64,000 nucleotides of DNA, from positions 62,001-126,000 of the forward strand of contig JAKAGT010000004.1 in assembly GCA_021825585.1 (NCBI GenBank). The letters run 5' to 3'. Below the pieces are notes generated by a model that saw nothing but the letters and a program-made list of their open reading frames with translations, did not search any database and was not told where the DNA came from. A program made the translations under genes and the position numbers. The DNA comes from Bacteroidota bacterium. GTDB taxonomy: Bacteria > Bacteroidota > Ignavibacteria > Kryptoniales > JAKASW01. Below, in pieces: positions 33,248-42,954 of the stretch. The first letter of the stretch is position 1; every line of letters starts with the position of its first letter.

Positions 33248-33763
33248 ATGGAAAATTTCGATGAACTTTCACGGGAAGAACTCCTGAAGGTAGTCAAGAT
33301 GTTCGCGAAGAACTGGCTTGCTCATGACGGGAGCTGGTTCCTCGCAGCTGAAGAGAAATTCGGAATGGAAACGGCGGTAGAGCTCGATACAAAATCATGG
33401 GAGCGGTTCGCCGTCGCCGAAGCCAGAAGAATCAAATCCGAGATCGGTCTTCCGGATAACGGCGGGCTCATGGCACTGGAGAAGGCTCTCCAATACAGGA
33501 TGTACTCCGCCATAAACAAACAGCAGATCGAGTTCCTCGACGAGAACACGCTCGTCTTCAGGATGGTGGAATGCCGTGTGCAGTCGACACGAATGCGCAA
33601 AGGCTTGCCGCCGTTTGCTTGCAAGCCTGTGGGCGTCGTGGAATTCGGTAAGTTCGCAAGGACGATCGATCCCCGAATAAAGACTTCAGTAATCTCCTGT
33701 CCTCCCGACCCGATCAGGGACTTCTATTGCGGCTGGAAGTTCACGCTTGAACCTGAAAACTAA
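33248..33763 (+). CDS. DUF6125-type protein
   Basis: 171 residues. The N-terminal phrase NWLAHDGSWFLAAEEKFGME and the middle DENTLVFRMVECRVQSTRMR resemble the DUF6125/L-2-amino-thiazoline-4-carboxylate hydrolase-like group. Cysteines at ECRVQ, FACKP, ISCPP and FYCGW are spread through the second half and may bind a cofactor or metal. No signal peptide. It is convergent with the helicase gene and stands alone. Function is unknown. Confidence 0.7.
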   Translation: MENFDELSREELLKVVKMFAKNWLAHDGSWFLAAEEKFGMETAVELDTKSWERFAVAEARRIKSEIGLPDNGGLMALEKALQYRMYSAINKQQIEFLDENTLVFRMVECRVQSTRMRKGLPPFACKPVGVVEFGKFARTIDPRIKTSVISCPPDPIRDFYCGWKFTLEPEN

Positions 33764-33801
33764 AGAAGTCGACGGCCTTCCACTGATTAAGTGATTTACC
33801 C

Positions 33802-35436
33802 TTACTTCTTGTGTGGAGCCTGTCCACCGTGATGAGGGCGTGGACCCCTGCCTTGACGTCCGGGATACTGTCTCCTCTGAGGTTGGCTCTTCTTAGGCAG
33901 CGGAAACTTCGGCTCGGGAAGCGGAGTCAAAAGATCATCTTCAGGGTAGATCGACGGGATATCCTCTCCGAGAAATTTCTTGATTGCAGGGATAGAATAA
34001 GCATCCGTCTCCGTGGCAAAACTTATCGAGGTACCGCTTGCACCCGCTCTACCCGTCCTGCCGATCCTGTGCACGTAATCTTCCGGATTCTCGGGGAGCG
34101 TAAAGTTTACTACGTGGCTGATCCCTTCGACATGAAGCCCGCGCGCGGCAACATCCGTCGCGACAAGCACCTTCGTACTTCCTGAGCGGAAATTCTCCAG
34201 GCGTTTGATTCGCCGGAGTTGCTCCACATCTCCGGAGAGGAGCGAGCAGTTTATTCCGTGCGATGAGAGATGATCTTTAAGATCTCTGGCCGTGTCCTTG
34301 CGATTCGCAAAGACTATCACTTTGTCGAGCCCTCGTTTAGTTATCAGGTTGTAAAGGATCTTGAATTTCTCGATGTCTGTGGTCAGGTAGAATACCTGCT
34401 TGATGGTCTTTACGACGACTCTCTCCGGTTCGATCTCGACGATGCTCGGCTCCGTCGTCCATCTCGAAGCTAGCCTGTTGACCTCCGGTGTCAGTGTCGC
34501 GCTGAAGAGCATGGTCTGTCGCTTCGATTTCGGCGGAGTGCTTTCGATTATCCTGCGAACGTCGGGTATGAATCCCATGTCGAGCATCCGGTCGGCCTCG
34601 TCTATTACGAGTATCTCGATCTTATCCAGATGTATATTCCCCTGCTTTTTGAAATCGAGGAGCCTGCCTGGCGTTGCGACGACGATGTCGACTTTCCCTC
34701 CCGAGAGAGTCTCCTTCTGTTCCCTGTATTCCATCCCTCCGAGAACTGCAAGCACTTTCAGGTCGGTGTACTTCATCAGCCCGTCGGCATCCTTCTTTAT
34801 TTGCATCGCAAGCTCTCTTGTGGGAGCAAGGATCAGAGCTCGCGGCGCTTTTCGATTTGGCTCTTTCAGCGGATTGTTAAGCAGCCTTGTTATAATTGCA
34901 ATGAGGAAGGCCGCAGTCTTGCCGGTTCCCGTCTGCGCGCGCCCGGCGGCATCGAGCCCTTCAAGCAGCTTCGGGAGTATTCCGGCCTGAATGGGTGTGC
35001 AATACTGGAAATTGAGGTCGGAAATAGCATGCATGACTTCGGGGGCGAGGGCAAAATCATGAAAGCGCGTCTTGTCCTCCATCGGAGGGACGACAAACCG
35101 CGAACTTTCCCAGGCCTTCCCTTCTACCGCCTTTCCTTCTGCTACTTTCCCCTCTACCGCTTTTCCTTCGACTCTCCTTGCCTCAACTTTCGGCTTATCC
35201 TGAGGACGCCTGTTGTCGGTGTAGGGTTTTCTATTATCCTTCTGATTCTTTGTGGGCTGAGGTCTTCCACCCGGCTGATTTCTCCTTCGATCTCCCTGAG
35301 GTGGCCTCCTCTGGTCTTCTCTCCGCCTGGGTTGGTGAGTCTTTTCTATCTGCCTTGGAGCTTTCTCCTCGACCTTCTTGACCTCTGGCTTTTCTTCTTT
35401 ACGGCCAAACAGCTTTTTTAATATGTTCTTTAACAA
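33802..35436 (-). CDS. rhlE: DEAD-box RNA helicase, RhlE type
   Basis: 544 residues. The helicase core starts near residue 120: Q motif (FHDFALAPEVMHAISDLNF with CTPIQ), AQTGTGKT, PTRELA, VATPGRLLD, DEAD, SATL, and HRIGRTGRAG. It unwinds RNA in ribosome assembly or decay. The unusual part is a basic, Arg/Pro/Gln-rich N-terminal extension of about 115 residues that includes a tandem VEGKA-type repeat coded by 15-bp units. The C-terminal tail is also basic (RRQYPGRQGRGPRPHHGG), as in RhlE. It stands downstream of murB on the same strand. Confidence 0.92.
   Translation of the reverse strand: MLKNILKKLFGRKEEKPEVKKVEEKAPRQIEKTHQPRRREDQRRPPQGDRRRNQPGGRPQPTKNQKDNRKPYTDNRRPQDKPKVEARRVEGKAVEGKVAEGKAVEGKAWESSRFVVPPMEDKTRFHDFALAPEVMHAISDLNFQYCTPIQAGILPKLLEGLDAAGRAQTGTGKTAAFLIAIITRLLNNPLKEPNRKAPRALILAPTRELAMQIKKDADGLMKYTDLKVLAVLGGMEYREQKETLSGGKVDIVVATPGRLLDFKKQGNIHLDKIEILVIDEADRMLDMGFIPDVRRIIESTPPKSKRQTMLFSATLTPEVNRLASRWTTEPSIVEIEPERVVVKTIKQVFYLTTDIEKFKILYNLITKRGLDKVIVFANRKDTARDLKDHLSSHGINCSLLSGDVEQLRRIKRLENFRSGSTKVLVATDVAARGLHVEGISHVVNFTLPENPEDYVHRIGRTGRAGASGTSISFATETDAYSIPAIKKFLGEDIPSIYPEDDLLTPLPEPKFPLPKKSQPQRRQYPGRQGRGPRPHHGGQAPHKK
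35113..35172. repeat. In-frame 15-bp tandem repeat in rhlE
   Basis: Four degenerate 15-bp units inside the helicase gene code for VEGKA, VEGKV, AEGKA and VEGKA in the linker before the helicase core. Because the unit is a multiple of three, copy number can vary without breaking the frame. Confidence 0.8.
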
Positions 35437-35446
35437 CTTATTCTTC

Positions 35447-36610
35447 CTATTTCTGAAACTCTGATTTAGTTACGTTTTTCCTTGTGTTTACGGATCCGCT
35501 TCGGTACGAATCCAACTTTTGCACGACAACCGCTTCCCTCTCGAGTGCGATTCCGAAGTTCTTGAATACGGCTTCCTCGATGCTTGCTGCAAGCGAGAGA
35601 AGCTCTTTCGTTGTGCCCGATTGATTTATGAGCGCAAGTGCGTGGTTCGACGAGATACCGACGCCGCCCATACGGTATCCCTTGTGAAAGCCGGAATTCT
35701 CGACTAACCATGCTGCGGGGATCTTCATTCCTTCGGCGGTCTTGAAAGAAGGCGCTTCCCCGATCTTGTTCTCCCTCAACTTGCCGAGGAGACTGTCATA
35801 CTCCGCTGCAGACAGGACAGGATTGACAAAAAACGAGCCGACAGAACGCGAGTTCGGGTCATGCTCATCCACGACCATCGACTTCCTCCGTCTCAGCGTC
35901 AGAACGGCTTCCCTGATCGTCGACAATCGACTCTCTACTTCCTCCTGCCTCCCGCTTCCCGTCTCCTTCTTTCCCGATTCGACATAATTCTTGAGCTCTG
36001 CATACTTCAAACTCGGTCGACCGTGTCTCTCAAGTCTATGCCTGACCCCGACTATGACAAAGCGGTCCTTCTCCTTCGATTTAAAAATGCTGCTGCGATA
36101 GCCGAAGCCGCATGCCTCCGGAGTGAATTCCACAATCTTAAGCGAGCTTCTGTCGATTGCCTTGACCGAGACGATTGAGTCCTTCACTTCCTGACCGTAG
36201 GCTCCGACGTTCTGAATCGGCGTCGCACCCACCGAACCGGGTATTCCGGACAGGCACTCGACTCCCGCGAGATCGTTCTCGACACACGATTTCACGAAGC
36301 TGTCCCATACCTCGCCCGCTGCTGCAGTGGCGGATGTGAAGCTGCCTTCATCTTTGAACGAGATCCCCTTCAGATCGACTTTCAGCACGAGCCCGTCGAA
36401 ACCTTCGTCCGCAAAGATAAGATTGCTCCCGCCGCCCATGATTTGAACGGGGAGCTTCTCGCTTTCGGCAAAAATCAACGCGGACCGAATCTCTTCCACC
36501 GTCTCACACCGGACGAAATACCTCGCAATTCCTCCGAGTCCAATCGTCGTGAAGTCGGCGAGCGGAATTTCCGACCTGAAATCAAGCAATCCGTTTGGTT
36601 TGACGCTCAT
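35447..36610 (-). CDS. murB: UDP-N-acetylenolpyruvoylglucosamine reductase
   Basis: Reduces UDP-GlcNAc-enolpyruvate to UDP-MurNAc with NADPH and FAD in peptidoglycan synthesis. FAD-binding motifs TTIGLGGIARYF and MGGGSNLIFADEG, the Tyr-containing CGFGYRSSIFK, and the catalytic SVGSFFVNP and C-terminal LEREAVV are all present. The start at 36610 (MSVKPNG) is preferred over a TTG at 36628. Between KYAELKNYVES and STIREAVL lies a charged extra segment (GKKETGSGRQEEV) coded by a 7-bp-period tract, so this copy is longer (387 residues) than usual. It lies in a loop and the frame is intact, so the enzyme is probably active. Confidence 0.93.
   Translation of the reverse strand: MSVKPNGLLDFRSEIPLADFTTIGLGGIARYFVRCETVEEIRSALIFAESEKLPVQIMGGGSNLIFADEGFDGLVLKVDLKGISFKDEGSFTSATAAAGEVWDSFVKSCVENDLAGVECLSGIPGSVGATPIQNVGAYGQEVKDSIVSVKAIDRSSLKIVEFTPEACGFGYRSSIFKSKEKDRFVIVGVRHRLERHGRPSLKYAELKNYVESGKKETGSGRQEEVESRLSTIREAVLTLRRRKSMVVDEHDPNSRSVGSFFVNPVLSAAEYDSLLGKLRENKIGEAPSFKTAEGMKIPAAWLVENSGFHKGYRMGGVGISSNHALALINQSGTTKELLSLAASIEEAVFKNFGIALEREAVVVQKLDSYRSGSVNTRKNVTKSEFQK
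35918..35980. repeat. 7-bp-period tract inside murB
   Basis: Nine degenerate heptamers (for example TGCCTCC then CGCTTCC on the plus strand). 63 bp is a multiple of three, so the murB frame is kept. The word resembles those at 12327 and 53312. Confidence 0.7.
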
Positions 36611-36793
36611 ACCTTTTAAGATAACCAATGCCGACCAATTCTTCCGCCCCTAAAATGTCGACGGGCATCCGACCCAATTATGGGGATTTCACTCGCAAAA
36701 CTCCAAGAGACGACGGTATGTGTTTGCGTTCCTTGACAGGGTCCCTGATAGCCTCTAATTTCGGTCAAGAGAACTAACTGAAGAGGGCTTAGG

Positions 36794-38095
36794 ATGGGTC
36801 GCATGTTTGGTACATTTTCACTGACATGTTTCTTCTGCCTTGTCGGGAGCGGCTATGGACAGGGCGAGACTGCCGTGTCTTTCCTTCTGATACCAACCTC
36901 CGTGGAGGGAAACGGAATGGGGGGAGTCGCAGCATCCCTGGTGACCAGCGATGCCATATCGACCATTTCAAACCCGGCACAGCTCGGGTTCTTCGGCCTG
37001 AACAACGACCTCAGCCTGAGCACTTACACCCCGAAAACCGGCTGGCTTCCCGGTAACTCAGGAAGCGGCCTCAGCCTTAACGCGACAGCGCTCAGCGCTG
37101 GCTTGCAGCTCAACCGGTATGCAAAACTTCCCGCTGCGATCAGTCTCGGTGTCGGCTACTCACAGGTCTACTTTGATTTCGGAACGTTCACCACAAGTCC
37201 CGCCAATACTTCGACGGGAGCCTCGCAGTTCCACGCTTATGATAAGGCGGATAATATTACATTTGGGGTGGGGATCGATTACGTCGTGAGACTCGGCGTC
37301 GGATACAACTTCAAGTGGATAAATTCGAAGCTCAGACCGTCAGTTCCGGCACAGACGGCCGGACCAATCGAAGCGAAGGTCCCCGCGCATGACTTCGGCA
37401 TGATTCTGCAAATACCTGTCGTCGACGTCGCCTCTCATTTCCGCGGAGAACCTGTCACATTTAACAACAGAGTTTCGCCCCTTCTCAATTTGACGTTGGG
37501 ATATGCCAGCAGGAATGTCGGTGAAGAAATCAGTTATGCGGGACAATCCGATCCACTTCCCCGCCAGGCGGCCCTCGGATGGAATTTCGAAGTCGGGCTT
37601 TCGTCACAGGTTAACGACCGACCGTGGAAGCTGCTCTCCTTCACATGGGCAAGAGAAGCCACCGATGTCCTTGTCTCTTCGTCAACGAAAGAAGTGGCTT
37701 CTGCACCCGGAGACACGAGCTACGTTTCTACCTTCTCGTACGGAAGCGGACTAGGCGACATGCGCCCGATCGATAATCTCTTGTTCGGCAAAACTCACGG
37801 TACAATCGACTTGATGAAGGGATGGCAGGTTCAGTTAGCAGAGTGCCTGTACTTTAGGGAAGGCTCGTACACCGGGGTCGGCGGGTTGTTGTACGACACT
37901 CGGGGCGCGAGCTTCAAGCTCAACGGGTTCCTCAAACTCTTAGCCTCGCTCGGGATCTGGAACCCAGCGTACGACTGGGGAGCTTACTTCGTTGATCACT
38001 TCGATCTGCAGTACAGCAGGAGCATCTACACGAGCACGCAAAACTCTTTAATAAACGGCACGGAATTCAACTCCATCAACATTGTGTTTAAGTGA
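36794..38095 (+). CDS. PorV/PorQ family outer-membrane protein
   Basis: 433 residues with a signal peptide ending near GSGYGQG. The early motif VEGNGMGGVAASLVTSDAIS then ISNPAQLGFF is the signature of the PorV/PorQ/UPF0164 beta-barrel family; FadL-like folding is expected. Alternating strand patterns continue to the C-terminus, which ends in a hydrophobic strand (INIVFK). PorV and PorQ take part in type IX secretion in Bacteroidota, but many family members do not, so the role here is open. A close paralogue follows after an 81-base gap. Confidence 0.85.
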   Translation: MGRMFGTFSLTCFFCLVGSGYGQGETAVSFLLIPTSVEGNGMGGVAASLVTSDAISTISNPAQLGFFGLNNDLSLSTYTPKTGWLPGNSGSGLSLNATALSAGLQLNRYAKLPAAISLGVGYSQVYFDFGTFTTSPANTSTGASQFHAYDKADNITFGVGIDYVVRLGVGYNFKWINSKLRPSVPAQTAGPIEAKVPAHDFGMILQIPVVDVASHFRGEPVTFNNRVSPLLNLTLGYASRNVGEEISYAGQSDPLPRQAALGWNFEVGLSSQVNDRPWKLLSFTWAREATDVLVSSSTKEVASAPGDTSYVSTFSYGSGLGDMRPIDNLLFGKTHGTIDLMKGWQVQLAECLYFREGSYTGVGGLLYDTRGASFKLNGFLKLLASLGIWNPAYDWGAYFVDHFDLQYSRSIYTSTQNSLINGTEFNSINIVFK

Positions 38096-38176
38096 CTCAA
38101 GTACTTAGTTTTATTCTTTGACACGACCTTAACTAAACAACTCTTCCGTGAATGCAAACGAAAGAAAGAGAAGCAT

Positions 38177-39394
38177 ATGAAGAATTTGAAAGGTCGTGTG
38201 ATATTCCTGCTGCTATCTGCCTGTACAACACATGCGGCAGCTCAACTTCTGACTTCCTCACCGTCAGTGGACGCCATTGGAATGGGAGGCGTTGCCGCTT
38301 CTCTCCCTTCCGACAATGCGATGGCGCCGATGGCCAATCCGGCTCAGGTGGGCCTCTTCAGCCTCAATGGGATTCTCAGCGTGGGGACGTATGTGTCTCC
38401 AACTTCGTATTCGAACTGGTGGGGAAATCAATCTGTGGCCACCTCGTCAGCAGTGGCAGGGATGGATTTGACCGGATATATGAACACTCCTTTCAGAGTC
38501 TCGATCGGGCTCGGGTATTCGAGGACAGGCGAGAATTCCACGGGCTATCCTTATTTCAAAAGCTATGATCAAGCCAACGATGTTTCATTCGGCATAGGGT
38601 TTAATTATTTCGTAAATGTCGGCTTGGGTTTCGGTCTCAACTGGATATCTTCGAGTTATCAAAACCAGCCGTTGCAAAACCAGGAGAGCAACGCAACGAC
38701 CTACAGCTACGGCGGGATCGTACAAATTCCGGTAGCGGAAATTCTTCAGGGAGAGAAGAAGGAGGGCGCGATAGACAATCCGACAGTTCAATCGATTGCC
38801 AATCTCGCAGTCGCGTATAACGTCAGAGACATGGGAAGTATTCCGGACAATTCAACTCTTTTCTCCCGCCAGGGAGATCTGGGGATCAATTTCGAAATCG
38901 GAGTCGAATCAAGTTTCAATGGTCAGCCATGGAAACTCTTATCTGTGACTCTGGCACGTGAAGCCGACGAGTCACTTACGAGAGCAGATTCGGTTTTTTA
39001 TACACTCAATCGGGGTGATTCAGTCTACAATTATTTCGAGGCATACACTAGCGCCATCCGCCACATGAGTCCTTTTAACAATCTTATCGTCGGCACATAT
39101 GGTACAAACGTCGGCGTCAGGTCGGGTTTGCAAATCCAGGCCGCGGAATTCCTCTACCTGCGTTTCGGAAAAGGAGCCGGTTCTTTCGTAGGGAACTACA
39201 CGACATTCGGATTCGGCATCCGGCTCAGAGGGTTAATGCGACTCCTCTGCCTCGTAAGCAACGATTCTAATCCGAAGGGTTTTCTCATGTCGCTTCTGAC
39301 CGACCACGTCGATCTGCAATTCGACTACAGCAAAATGACAAGCTGGAACGGCGCACCGGCATTTAACGAGCTGAATATGGTCGTGAAGCCTTGA
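38177..39394 (+). CDS. PorV/PorQ family outer-membrane protein (paralogue)
   Basis: 405 residues with a signal peptide (FLLLSACTTHAAAQ). Same layout as the preceding gene: SVDAIGMGGVAASLPSDNAM then MANPAQVGLFSLN, matching segments such as INFEIGVESS and a C-terminal HVDLQFDYSKMT. The two proteins evidently arose by tandem duplication and then diverged. The stop is 18 bases from the convergent DUF1015 stop. Function is not known beyond an outer-membrane barrel. Confidence 0.85.
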   Translation: MKNLKGRVIFLLLSACTTHAAAQLLTSSPSVDAIGMGGVAASLPSDNAMAPMANPAQVGLFSLNGILSVGTYVSPTSYSNWWGNQSVATSSAVAGMDLTGYMNTPFRVSIGLGYSRTGENSTGYPYFKSYDQANDVSFGIGFNYFVNVGLGFGLNWISSSYQNQPLQNQESNATTYSYGGIVQIPVAEILQGEKKEGAIDNPTVQSIANLAVAYNVRDMGSIPDNSTLFSRQGDLGINFEIGVESSFNGQPWKLLSVTLAREADESLTRADSVFYTLNRGDSVYNYFEAYTSAIRHMSPFNNLIVGTYGTNVGVRSGLQIQAAEFLYLRFGKGAGSFVGNYTTFGFGIRLRGLMRLLCLVSNDSNPKGFLMSLLTDHVDLQFDYSKMTSWNGAPAFNELNMVVKP

Positions 39395-39412
39395 CACGGT
39401 TAAGCCCAGGTA

Positions 39413-40690
39413 TTACTCAAGCGCGTTCAGCAGCAGTCCCGACAGAAGCTTCGGATAAAAATACGTCGACTTCTGCGGCATGACGGCACCGGCATCGGCG
39501 ACTTCTTTCACCTGCTCGACTTTCGTGGAATTCAGTATGAAGCCGAGCTGTCCCTTGCCCGACTGGACCGCCTCGTCCACCTCATGCCTGTCGATGGTGT
39601 AATTCAAGTTCAGCTTCTTCTCCTGCGCCTCTTTCGAAATGCCAAGCGTTTGCGTCAAAACGTAATCGTGAAGCAGCGTGACATCCAGCCTCTTCACCGG
39701 GGCGGGCACATTTTCCTTCACGATCGAAAGCACGTCCGAACCGGGCTTCAGTTTCATCAAGTAGTACTTCTTCTCCGGCAGGACCATGCCGTAAGCGTGG
39801 TCGCCCGCCGACAAAAGCGAGGAAGCGAGCGAGTCGACGTCAGACTTCGCGGTCATGTCGAAATGTGCCTTCACCGTATCCATCAGCTTCTTCGAATCGA
39901 AGCCACCCAGGCTGTGGAGTATCCTGTGCGTCGGGTAGACGACCAGTCCGGAGTCAAAGATGTTCGTGAAGTACATCATTATGTAATTGTAGGCTTCCTT
40001 GCCGGTATGCTTGGGGTTCTTCTCCTTCATGATCCGCTGGTACTCGAGGGCCGTCTCGTACCTGTGGTGCCCGTCGGCGATATAAACCGGAATTCTGGCG
40101 AGCAAATCCTGAAACACCTTCACCGTTCCCTTGTCTACAATCCTGTAAATCCTGTTGTTGACGCCATCCTGGTCGGCTTCGAGAAACGGTTTGGACTTCG
40201 CCGCCCTGTCGTACTCCTTTTCAAGGACCTTGCCCTGGTCGCCGTAAATGCTGAATATCTGGCTGAACGATGCTTTGGTGGCTGTCATTAGTTTAAGCCT
40301 GTCCATCTTCGGTCCTGAAAGCGTATGCTCATGCGGAAGAACGACGCCCGCTTCAAACGGCTCAAGTTTAATCCATGATACGAAGCCACGCCTTGTCACC
40401 GTCTTGCCGTCCTGTGTCTTGAAGGTTTGCAGGTATGGATAGATTGCGGGATCGCTGTCCTGTACCAGGGCCCTCTCCTTCAGCATCCTCTGCATTTCCT
40501 TCGCGGCAGATGGATACGGATCGGGATCGGGATTCAGATCAAGCCTTATGATATTGTTCGGGTCTCTTTTGAAAAGCTCCTGCTGCTGCTCCTTGTTTAT
40601 CACGTCGTAAGGTGGTGCGACTACTTTCGAAAGGTCTTCGACGATTTCAGTGTTGTAATGAATCGCTTTGAAAGGTTGAATGTCTGCCAT
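39413..40690 (-). CDS. DUF1015 family protein
   Basis: 425 residues with the clear family opening IQPFKAIHYNTEIVEDLSKV and VVAPPYDVINKEQQQELF, then NIIRLDLNPD, YLQTF, RRGFVSWIKLEPFEAGVVLPHE (charged patch), and IADGHHRYETALEYQ. DUF1015 proteins are widespread and cytoplasmic, and some are suspected to act in serine or phosphoserine metabolism; no activity can be claimed here. It is a single-gene unit convergent with the PorV-type paralogue. Confidence 0.93.
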   Translation of the reverse strand: MADIQPFKAIHYNTEIVEDLSKVVAPPYDVINKEQQQELFKRDPNNIIRLDLNPDPDPYPSAAKEMQRMLKERALVQDSDPAIYPYLQTFKTQDGKTVTRRGFVSWIKLEPFEAGVVLPHEHTLSGPKMDRLKLMTATKASFSQIFSIYGDQGKVLEKEYDRAAKSKPFLEADQDGVNNRIYRIVDKGTVKVFQDLLARIPVYIADGHHRYETALEYQRIMKEKNPKHTGKEAYNYIMMYFTNIFDSGLVVYPTHRILHSLGGFDSKKLMDTVKAHFDMTAKSDVDSLASSLLSAGDHAYGMVLPEKKYYLMKLKPGSDVLSIVKENVPAPVKRLDVTLLHDYVLTQTLGISKEAQEKKLNLNYTIDRHEVDEAVQSGKGQLGFILNSTKVEQVKEVADAGAVMPQKSTYFYPKLLSGLLLNALE

Positions 40691-40834
40691 TATGATTCTC
40701 CGGTTATGTGCAGTTATAATAACAAACGCGGGTTTTGTTATGCAAGGTGCGGAGGGAAAAGCCTGCTAATTCATGTTAGAAGAGCAAACCGTGAGCGGTT
40801 CATGAACATTATGGTACAAACCGAAAACTGCCGA

Positions 40835-41311
40835 TTACTTCCTTTGTATCAGGCCCTTCCTGAGCAGTGCGATCTGCCCCGAATGGTAGACGTTATGGTC
40901 GATAATGCCGTGCAGCATGGTGTAATTATCGTAGTTCTTCCCGCTGGCTGGGCTCTCAAGCTGTGCCGGAGTCAACACCCGTATTCGATTGACGAGACTC
41001 TCGAAAGCAGTTTCCATCCGGGCGAGTGTCTTATCCCAGGCATTCTCTGTCATCTCCGTCGGAGCGCACCAGTCGTCCTCCGGTTCCGGCTCTACAATCT
41101 TCCCGTCGAGCCTCTGTCGCACGATCTCCATCCAGAAGGCGATATGGTCAACTATGACGGAGATCATGTGTAAACCTCCCGACAACTGCGAGTAGGCCAT
41201 CTCGGGAGTAACGCCGACAAGCGTCTCTCTCAGAGAAGGTCCGTGCCACGGCTCGCCACAGTAAGTCTTCCGAAGGAGCTCTGCTATTCTGTTCGCTTCA
41301 TCCATCTCCAT
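40835..41311 (-). CDS. DinB family protein
   Basis: 158 residues forming the four-helix DinB/YfiT metal-binding fold. The three-His pattern is seen: His in IVDHIAFWMEIV, then DHNVYHSGQIALLRKG near the C-terminus. Members include thiol transferases and stress proteins, and the activity of this one is not evident. The gene is short, has no signal peptide and sits upstream of a 7-bp-period tract. Confidence 0.88.
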   Translation of the reverse strand: MEMDEANRIAELLRKTYCGEPWHGPSLRETLVGVTPEMAYSQLSGGLHMISVIVDHIAFWMEIVRQRLDGKIVEPEPEDDWCAPTEMTENAWDKTLARMETAFESLVNRIRVLTPAQLESPASGKNYDNYTMLHGIIDHNVYHSGQIALLRKGLIQRK

Positions 41312-41330
41312 AATCCCTCCTCGCCCCTCT

Positions 41331-41386
41331 CACTTTCCCGGTCTATTTGCCTTTGATCCTATCACCTTTTGACCTTTGACTCTGGA
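41331..41386. repeat. 7-bp-period tract (CCTTTGA type)
   Basis: About eight degenerate heptamers, such as CTTTTGA then CCTTTGA at 41366-41379, fill the gap between the DinB start and the era stop. Confidence 0.6.
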
Positions 41387-41391
41387 GCTTC

Positions 41392-42318
41392 TTACCTGTA
41401 CCCCAGTCTCTTTATCTTCCCCTTGTCGTCGCGCCATTCCTTCTCGACCTTCACAAATAGTTCGAGAAACACCTCGTGCCCGATCATTACCTCGATTTGT
41501 CTGCGCGCATTCTGCCCGACCTGCTTGAGAGCGGCCCCTCCCTTGCCGATAATTATTCCCTTATGTGAATCTCTTTCCACATATACTACCGCCCGGATGA
41601 AGGTCTTTCTCTCGCTGTCGCTCTCCCTGAACTCCTCTATCTCGACTGTCGTGGAATATGGGACCTCTTCTTTGAACAGTTTGAATATCTCTTCGCGTAT
41701 CAGCTCGCTCACGAAAAACCGCTCGTCCCTGTCGCTGACGTAGTCCTCCGGATAGAACGCGTTCCCCTCGGGAAGATATTTCACGATCGTCTTCTTCAAG
41801 TCGACAAGATTCTCGCCCTTGAGGGCGGAGACCGGGATAATTTCCGTGAAGGGGTACAGCAAGCTGAATGCCTGGATCAGCGGAAGCACTTCGGCCTTCT
41901 TGAGGAGGTCAATTTTGTTGAGCACGACGAAAACCGGCTTTTTGTCCTTTAGCCCCACAAGCCTTGCCATAGCCGCGGATTTCTTCACCGATTCAACGAT
42001 TCCCCGCCCGCTCGCATCCACAAGGAACACTAGTACATCCGCTTCCTCTATCGCTTCCCCCGCAAACGACATCATCACCTCCTGAAGCGCATATTTCGGC
42101 TTGATCAACCCCGGCGTGTCGAGGAAGACTATCTGGTAGTTGTCATCTGTGAGTATTCCCGCAATCTTGTGGCGGGTCGTCTGAGGCTTGGGAGTCACGA
42201 TTGAGAGTTTCTGTTCGAGGAGCGCGTTGAGAAGCGTGGACTTGCCGACGTTCGGTTCACCAATCAAAGCGACATAGCCTGTTCGGAATCTGGGTCCCCG
42301 TTTACTGTTCTCAGTCAT
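41392..42318 (-). CDS. era: GTPase Era
   Basis: 308-residue GTPase needed for maturation of 16S rRNA and the small ribosomal subunit. G1 GEPNVGKST, G2/G3 TTRHKIAGI and DTPGLIKP, G4 NKID, G5 SALKG, and a C-terminal KH RNA-binding domain (KGIIIGKGGAALKQVGQNARRQIE) are present. The start ATG at 42316-42318 fits the family. Identification is firm. Confidence 0.96.
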   Translation of the reverse strand: MTENSKRGPRFRTGYVALIGEPNVGKSTLLNALLEQKLSIVTPKPQTTRHKIAGILTDDNYQIVFLDTPGLIKPKYALQEVMMSFAGEAIEEADVLVFLVDASGRGIVESVKKSAAMARLVGLKDKKPVFVVLNKIDLLKKAEVLPLIQAFSLLYPFTEIIPVSALKGENLVDLKKTIVKYLPEGNAFYPEDYVSDRDERFFVSELIREEIFKLFKEEVPYSTTVEIEEFRESDSERKTFIRAVVYVERDSHKGIIIGKGGAALKQVGQNARRQIEVMIGHEVFLELFVKVEKEWRDDKGKIKRLGYR

Positions 42319-42468
42319 CGCCGGGAGAGCTCCAAATCATGAACGCCAGGCTCCGGACAACAAATGACTTCCAACGGGTCAACAGTTAAACTCTTCAGCT
42401 CCTGACATTCGACAATTATCACTTTATGAGTGGATTGAAATTTGGGAGTTTGCTTCGGCAGCTCATTA

Positions 42469-42807
<339 letters not shown>

Positions 42808-42954
42808 TTAAAGCTCCTCGGTTTTATCGGGCCGTTATTCGTTTTCATGAGATTGCCAAACAATATTGGCACAAATCGGTTATAGAAGCAAGAAAGGAAA
42901 ATTGTAAAGGTTCCCCGCTCTTATTAAATTTTATTGCAATAATTCGGAGCAGAC

